DNA of 64,000 nucleotides, taken from Bacillus fonticola. GTDB taxonomy: Bacteria; Bacillota; Bacilli; Bacillales; JC228. Location of the stretch: assembly GCF_012955605.1 (NCBI RefSeq), contig NZ_CP052135.1, positions 1-64,000 of the forward strand. Reading direction: 5' to 3'. Under the pieces are notes generated by a model. It worked only from the letters and a program-made list of their open reading frames with translations, was not told the DNA's origin and made no database searches. Made by a program: the position numbers and the translations under genes. Below are positions 59,723 through 64,000 of the stretch, in pieces (position 1 is the stretch's first letter; each line of letters begins with the position of its first letter).

Positions 59723-60256
59723 GTGGAGAAAAATTGGTACGTAGTACACACCTACTCAGGTTACGAAAACAAGGTGAAAATGAACCTGGAGAAGCGAGTA
59801 GAGTCTATGGGGATGCAGGACAAGATTTTTCGTGTTGTTGTTCCAGAAGAAGAAGAGACAGATGTGAAGAACGGTAAGAAAAAAACGACTATGAAAAAGA
59901 CATTTCCAGGTTATGTACTTGTGGAAATTGTTATGACAGATGATTCATGGTATGTAGTTCGTAACACGCCTGGTGTTACTGGATTTGTTGGTTCTTCAGG
60001 ATCAGGCTCGAAACCAACACCACTATTGCCGGAAGAGGTAGAAACTATTCTTCGTCGCATGGGAATGAACGAAAAACGTGTTGGAATTCAGTTTGAACTT
60101 GGGGAGTCTGTGAAAGTACAAGAAGGTCCTTTTGCTAACTTCACAGGGTCAGTGGAAGATGTTGATTCTGACAAAGGAAAAGTAAAAGTGCTCGTTAATA
60201 TGTTCGGGCGTGATACCCCTGTCGAGCTGAACTTTGATCAGGTTGCAAAAATCTAA
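59723..60256 (+). CDS. nusG: Transcription elongation and pausing factor NusG
   Basis: NusG binds RNA polymerase and the nontemplate strand, stimulating pausing in Bacillus. The 177 residues equal the B. subtilis length: NGN domain from NWYVVHTYSGYENKVK and a C-terminal KOW domain (GESVKVQEGPFANFTGSVED). GTG start after GGGAGGGAAGG. Confidence 0.97.
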   Translation: MEKNWYVVHTYSGYENKVKMNLEKRVESMGMQDKIFRVVVPEEEETDVKNGKKKTTMKKTFPGYVLVEIVMTDDSWYVVRNTPGVTGFVGSSGSGSKPTPLLPEEVETILRRMGMNEKRVGIQFELGESVKVQEGPFANFTGSVEDVDSDKGKVKVLVNMFGRDTPVELNFDQVAKI

Positions 60257-60267
60257 CTTATAACAAC

Positions 60268-60296
60268 TTGAAAACATCATGAAAAAATGGTACTAT
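60268..60296 (+). promoter_or_regulatory. rplK promoter
   Basis: TTGAAA (60268-60273), 17-base spacer, TACTAT (60291-60296). A leader of about 130 bases follows, including GGGAGGGGCGACTTTAGCTCC, a possible site for L1 feedback; this last point is guesswork. Confidence 0.65.
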
Positions 60297-60430
60297 TTTT
60301 TAGGTCAGTATGTCTTGGACTAGGGACATCACTGGAAACTGCCTATTACACGACACGTTAAAGGTATATTGAGTGGGAGGGGCGACTTTAGCTCCTATGA
60401 CCACATCACGGACTTAAGGAGGTGTGTCTC

Positions 60431-60856
60431 GTGGCTAAAAAAGTTATTAAAGTTGTGAAGCTCCAAATCCCAGCAGGGAAAGCGAATCCAGCTCCACCGG
60501 TAGGTCCAGCTCTAGGTCAAGCGGGTGTAAACATTATGGGATTCTGTAAGGAGTTCAACGCACGTACAGCAGAACAAGCTGGTCTTATTATTCCTGTAGA
60601 AATTACGGTATTTGAAGACCGTTCTTTTACATTCGTAACAAAAACGCCACCGGCTGCCGTTCTACTTAAGAAAGCAGCAGGAATTGAATCCGGTTCAGGC
60701 GAACCGAATCGTAATAAAGTCGCGACTGTCAAGCGTGACAAAGTACGCGAAATCGCGGAAACAAAAATGCCTGACCTGAATGCTGCCGATGTAGAAGCAG
60801 CGATGCGTATGGTTGAAGGTACTGCCCGCAGCATGGGGATTGTTATCGAAGACTAA
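60431..60856 (+). CDS. rplK: Ribosomal protein L11
   Basis: Part of the GTPase-associated centre of the large subunit, needed for RelA activation. 141 residues as in B. subtilis; the proline-rich [19 protein letters not shown] motif and the C-terminal RNA-binding domain ending [10 protein letters not shown] are clear. GTG start after AAGGAGGTG. Confidence 0.97.
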   Translation: MAKKVIKVVKLQIPAGKANPAPPVGPALGQAGVNIMGFCKEFNARTAEQAGLIIPVEITVFEDRSFTFVTKTPPAAVLLKKAAGIESGSGEPNRNKVATVKRDKVREIAETKMPDLNAADVEAAMRMVEGTARSMGIVIED

Positions 60857-60872
60857 TGCGTATAGTTTGACT

Positions 60873-60909
60873 AAGGTTGCGATTGTGAGTCCACGCTCGC
60901 AACCTTTTT
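60873..60909 (+). terminator. Terminator-like hairpin between rplK and rplA
   Basis: AAGGTTGCGA pairs perfectly with TCGCAACCTT over 14 bases, followed by TTT. It falls inside what is usually one L11-L1 operon, so it may attenuate. Confidence 0.75.
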
Positions 60910-60955
60910 CGTGGGAGGTATAATCCGTTACAACCACAATGAGGAGGATATAAGA

Positions 60956-61657
60956 ATGGCTAAAAGAGGTAAACAATATCAAGAAGCGTTGAAGCTAATT
61001 GATCGTTCAAAACATTATGATGTACAAGAAGCAATTGATCTAGTGAAGAAAACAACGTTCACAAAGTTTGACGCTACCGTTGAGGTTGCGTTCCGTCTAG
61101 GTGTTGATCCGAAAAAAGCGGATCAGCAAATTCGTGGAGCGGTTGTTTTACCAAATGGTACAGGTAAAACTCAAAAAGTACTTGTTTTTGCTAAAGGCGA
61201 AAAGCTAAAAGAAGCGGAAGCGGCGGGCGCTGACTATGTTGGTGACAGCGAATATATAAACAAAATCAGCCAAGGTTGGTTTGACTTTGACGTAATCGTA
61301 GCTACTCCAGATATGATGGGTGAAGTCGGTAAGCTTGGCCGTGTACTCGGACCAAAAGGTTTAATGCCAAACCCTAAAACGGGTACTGTTACATTTGACG
61401 TTGAAAAAGCAGTAAAAGATATTAAAGCAGGGAAAGTTGAGTACCGTGTTGAAAAGGCAGGGAATATTCATGTTCCTATCGGTAAAGCTTCTTTTGACAC
61501 AGCTAAACTCATTGAAAACTTCACAACAATGTATGAAACGTTGTTGAAAGCGAAGCCTGCAGCTGCAAAAGGAACTTATATGCGGAATGTGTCTGTCACT
61601 TCAACGATGGGCCCTGGTGTGAAAGTAGATCCTTCTAGCTTCGGAGTAAAACAATAA
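60956..61657 (+). CDS. rplA: Ribosomal protein L1
   Basis: L1 forms the mobile stalk next to the E site and represses its own operon. 233 residues; [20 protein letters not shown] and [13 protein letters not shown] are standard. GAGGAGGATATAAGA precedes the ATG at 60956. Confidence 0.97.
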   Translation: MAKRGKQYQEALKLIDRSKHYDVQEAIDLVKKTTFTKFDATVEVAFRLGVDPKKADQQIRGAVVLPNGTGKTQKVLVFAKGEKLKEAEAAGADYVGDSEYINKISQGWFDFDVIVATPDMMGEVGKLGRVLGPKGLMPNPKTGTVTFDVEKAVKDIKAGKVEYRVEKAGNIHVPIGKASFDTAKLIENFTTMYETLLKAKPAAAKGTYMRNVSVTSTMGPGVKVDPSSFGVKQ

Positions 61658-61665
61658 ACAAACAC

Positions 61666-61695
61666 TTGACAACAAGGTGTTACTTTGTGTAAAGT
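61666..61695 (+). promoter_or_regulatory. rplJL promoter
   Basis: TTGACA (61666-61671), 18-base spacer, TAAAGT (61690-61695), upstream of the L10 leader. Confidence 0.8.
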
Positions 61696-61726
61696 AAATC
61701 TTGTTGAAATTCAATACGAAACATTT

Positions 61727-61855
61727 GTGCCGTAGACAGTAGGAGTGACATGTCACTTAATGTCCTGCCGAGGTATGTGAGTCATATACGTTGCAAGAGG
61801 GACTCGATTCTCTTGCTTGTGCCTCCATGTCTACTTAGGGCGTGGAGGCTTTTCT
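61727..61855 (+). promoter_or_regulatory. Ribosomal protein L10 leader
   Basis: CCGTAGACAGTAGGAGTG, TTAATGTCCTGCCGAGGT and CCTCCATGTCTAC match the conserved L10 leader of Firmicutes, which binds L10(L12)4 to regulate rplJL. The terminator pairs GCCTCCA (61821) with TGGAGGC (61844-61850), followed by TTTT; pairing of GTAGACA with TGTCTAC is the alternative. Confidence 0.93.
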
Positions 61856-61897
61856 ATGGTATGAATGTTGGATCATGAAGATACAGGAGGTGTCAGG

Positions 61898-62395
61898 ATG
61901 TCCAGCGTTCTTGAGCAAAAGAAACAGATCGTTCAAGAAATTACAGAAAAATTCCAAGCGAGCCCATCTACTATTATCGTGGATTACCGTGGACTTAACG
62001 TGTCAGAAGTAACTGAACTTCGTAAGCAACTTCGCGAAGCAGGTATCGACTTCAAAGTGTACAAAAACTCAATGACTCGTCGTGCGGTAGAAGCTGCTGG
62101 TTTAACGGGGTTGAACGACGCACTTACTGGACCAAACGCAATCGCATTTGGTGTAGAAGATGTCGTTGCTCCAGCAAAGATTTTAAATACCTTTGCAAAA
62201 AAACACGATGCGCTTGAAATTAAAGCCGGTGTTATTGAGGGGAACATTGCTTCGGTCGAAGAAGTGAAGGCGTTAGCGGAACTTCCATCACGCGAAGGTC
62301 TACTTTCTATGCTTCTTTCTGTACTTCAAGCACCGGTTCGAAATTTTGCCCTTGCAACAAAAGCAGTGGCAGATCAAAAAGAAGAAGGCGCGTAA
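61898..62395 (+). CDS. rplJ: Ribosomal protein L10
   Basis: L10 anchors the L7/L12 dimers to the ribosome. 165 residues; [20 protein letters not shown] and [14 protein letters not shown] are typical, with the C-terminal helix that binds L7/L12 ([15 protein letters not shown]). AGGAGGTGTCAGG precedes the ATG. Confidence 0.97.
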   Translation: MSSVLEQKKQIVQEITEKFQASPSTIIVDYRGLNVSEVTELRKQLREAGIDFKVYKNSMTRRAVEAAGLTGLNDALTGPNAIAFGVEDVVAPAKILNTFAKKHDALEIKAGVIEGNIASVEEVKALAELPSREGLLSMLLSVLQAPVRNFALATKAVADQKEEGA

Positions 62396-62468
62396 GACGC
62401 ACTTTCTATCTGATGTTACAGCCTAGCTGTAGTTATGCATAAACCAACTTTTAAGGAGGAAAACTCTC

Positions 62469-62831
62469 ATGTCTAAAGAACAAATCATTGAACAGATTAA
62501 AGAAATGACCGTTCTTGAATTGAACGATCTTGTAAAAGCAATCGAAGAAGAATTTGGTGTAACAGCTGCAGCTCCTGTAGCGGTTGCTGGTGCTGCTGGT
62601 GGCGAGGCTGCTGAAGAACAAACTGAATTCGACCTCGTACTTACAGGCCCTGGTAGCCAAAAAATTAAAGTTATCAAAGTGGTTCGCGAAATCACTGGTC
62701 TTGGACTTAAAGAAGCGAAAGAACTCGTTGACAACACTCCAAAACCGCTTAAAGAAGGTATCGCGAAAGAAGAAGCTGAAGAACTTAAAGCGAAACTTGA
62801 AGAAGTTGGCGCTGACGTCGAAGTTAAGTAA
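62469..62831 (+). CDS. rplL: Ribosomal protein L7/L12
   Basis: The multi-copy stalk protein that recruits translation GTPases. 120 residues: N-terminal dimerisation helix, Ala/Gly hinge ([19 protein letters not shown]), and C-terminal [20 protein letters not shown] domain. AAGGAGG precedes the ATG. Followed by a strong terminator. Confidence 0.98.
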   Translation: MSKEQIIEQIKEMTVLELNDLVKAIEEEFGVTAAAPVAVAGAAGGEAAEEQTEFDLVLTGPGSQKIKVIKVVREITGLGLKEAKELVDNTPKPLKEGIAKEEAEELKAKLEEVGADVEVK

Positions 62832-62850
62832 TCATCTTCTGACGACACAG

Positions 62851-62883
62851 GAAAGCTCGCTATTAACTAGCGAGCTTTCTTTC
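62851..62883 (+). terminator. Terminator after rplL
   Basis: GAAAGCTCGCTA and TAGCGAGCTTTC pair perfectly over TTAAC, then TTTC. Confidence 0.93.
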
Positions 62884-62950
62884 GCTTTATCCCCATAAAG
62901 TTCTCCTTGTAAATTCTTCAGTATTTTTTACGGTAGGGAGGCACCTAAAG

Positions 62951-63556
62951 TTGAGTCAACACTATTTTGAAAGAAATCCAGCTTCATCGCATAAACGTGA
63001 ACAGTGGTCATCTACTTTGCGTGGGCACACTTTTCGGTTTATAACAGATAGTGGTGTGTTCTCAAAGGGTGAAGTTGATTTTGGAACACGTGTACTGCTT
63101 TCTCGAATAAATGTAGCGCAACTAAGTGATGGTGGCCCTCTGTTAGATGTGGGTTGTGGTTATGGACCCATAGGGCTGGCGCTGGCTAGAGAGCTTCCAG
63201 ACCGAATCGTGCACATGGTCGACGTTAACGAACGGGCGCTTTGTTTAGCAAAAGAAAATGCAGAACTGAATTCGGTTTCCAATGTACAAATTTACGAAAG
63301 TGACGCAGGTTCTCGTGTTACCGAAAGAGGTTTTGAGCTCGTAGTGACCAATCCCCCAATTCGAGCGGGTAAAGAAGTGGTGCACCGAATTTATGAAGAT
63401 GCCCATCAGCTCCTGTCTCCTAAAGGTACACTTTGGGTAGTGATCCAAAAAAAGCAAGGGGCACCGTCTACCTTGAAAAAGCTAGAACAACTTTTTAGTT
63501 CTGTAGATACAGTACACAAGGAGAAAGGTTACTATATTATTTGTGCATGGAAATAG
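62951..63556 (+). CDS. ybxB: Class I SAM-dependent methyltransferase YbxB (RsmC-like)
   Basis: A 201-residue methyltransferase found between rplL and rpoB in Bacillaceae, related to RsmC, which methylates 16S rRNA guanosine. SAM motif I LLDVGCGYGPIGLALA lies near residue 62; the substrate motif is NPPIR (normally NPPFH-like). TTG start nine bases after AGGGAGG. The exact RNA target in Bacillus is not known to me. Confidence 0.93.
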   Translation: MSQHYFERNPASSHKREQWSSTLRGHTFRFITDSGVFSKGEVDFGTRVLLSRINVAQLSDGGPLLDVGCGYGPIGLALARELPDRIVHMVDVNERALCLAKENAELNSVSNVQIYESDAGSRVTERGFELVVTNPPIRAGKEVVHRIYEDAHQLLSPKGTLWVVIQKKQGAPSTLKKLEQLFSSVDTVHKEKGYYIICAWK

Positions 63557-63576
63557 TCTTCTTCTATTAGGGATCT

Positions 63577-63640
63577 AATGCTCTTATTTCGGTATAGCGC
63601 TTATAAATCAAGGGTAGCGCTCTTATCTCTGGAATATCGC
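63577..63640. repeat. Degenerate 20-base tandem repeat before rpoB
   Basis: About three and a half units of 20 bases: AATGCTCTTATTTCGGTAT (63577-63595), AGCGCTTATAAATCAAGGGT (63596-63615), AGCGCTCTTATCTCTGGAAT (63616-63635), then ATCGCTCACA. Shared core: GCTCTTAT followed by a GG. Confidence 0.65.
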
Positions 63641-64000
63641 TCACATGGTGTAGTTTCCGAAACTTGTAAAAACTTGTCGAAATCAAGACTTGAATTTTTT
63701 TGATGTTTATGGTTCGAAGGATTGACCGCCTACTAGCGCTATGCTATTATTAAAAAATGCCAAACTGCCATTGTTGTGTAGACTGTATGTAAATCTTAAA
63801 TCTTAAATAAGTGGCAGGTCAAAAGAAATGGCGATTTTTAGTATATGACGTATAGCCACGGATTAACCTGGAAAAGATAACAAAATACTAGCTGGTTTCT
63901 GAGGAAATTGTGGTTTTAGTCTAAAACCCTTTTTCTTTTTGCCTTTCACAGCTTAAGGTCGTTCCTAGTTGTGGGGTTCAATAGATTCCGAATACGTGTG
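63641..64000. other. Leader region expected to precede rpoB
   Basis: Holds a promoter (63722-63750) and about 250 bases of downstream leader with no open frame recognised. The rpoB start is beyond the window end. Confidence 0.5.
63722..63750 (+). promoter_or_regulatory. Probable rpoBC promoter
   Basis: TTGACC (63722-63727), 17-base spacer, TATTAT (63745-63750). rpoB is expected downstream by synteny. Confidence 0.7.

Overview
The window reads as the replication-origin region of a spore-forming Bacillaceae chromosome (Bacillota, low to moderate GC). It begins exactly at the dnaA start codon and follows the Bacillus subtilis gene order: dnaA-dnaN-rlbA-recF-remB-gyrB-gyrA, an rRNA operon, yaaC-guaB-dacA-pdxST-serS, dck-dgk, yaaH-yaaI-tadA-SRP RNA-dnaX-yaaK-recR-yaaL-bofA, and a second rRNA operon. 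After that come ctsR-mcsAB-clpC-radA-disA-yacL-ispDF-gltX-cysES-mrnC-rlmB-rae1-sigH-rpmGB-secE-nusG-rplK-A-J-L-ybxB. The window stops in the leader in front of the expected rpoB. BofA, the SleL/YaaH-type hydrolase and SigH point to an endospore former. The genus cannot be assigned from the sequence alone.

Layout: 1-10667 holds replication initiation and DNA topology genes, with oriC (DnaA boxes, DnaA-trio, AT-rich element) between dnaA and dnaN, and ends with an HD-GYP-like protein. 10668-16600 is rRNA operon 1 (16S, tRNA-Ile, tRNA-Ala, 23S, 5S). 16625-23835 holds purine, cell wall, vitamin B6 and seryl-tRNA synthesis genes, including a serine T-box. 23994-28600 is the most variable part: a tRNA-Ser followed by an HTH remnant and an AAA ATPase, the deoxynucleoside kinases, then an AT-rich cassette of a secreted protein and a 45-residue membrane protein. 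28683-34872 returns to conserved order. 34873-41140 is rRNA operon 2, almost identical to operon 1, with a tail of 5S-derived repeats. 41198-63556 is the CtsR stress operon, c-di-AMP synthesis, isoprenoid and cysteine genes (cysteine T-box), sigH and the secE-nusG-ribosomal stalk cluster (L10 leader).

The most striking large-scale feature is that operon 2 joins bofA directly to the dsbA-like gene and ctsR. In B. subtilis these neighbourhoods are separated by roughly 60 kb of largely essential genes (tmk, holB, metS, ftsH, tilS, lysS and others), bounded at both ends by rRNA operons. Either rRNA-mediated rearrangement or an assembly collapse is likely. The best candidates for new biology are the secreted-protein/small-membrane-protein cassette (bacteriocin and immunity-like layout), the ATPase cassette beside tRNA-Ser, and a family of structured repeats built around 5S rRNA fragments.
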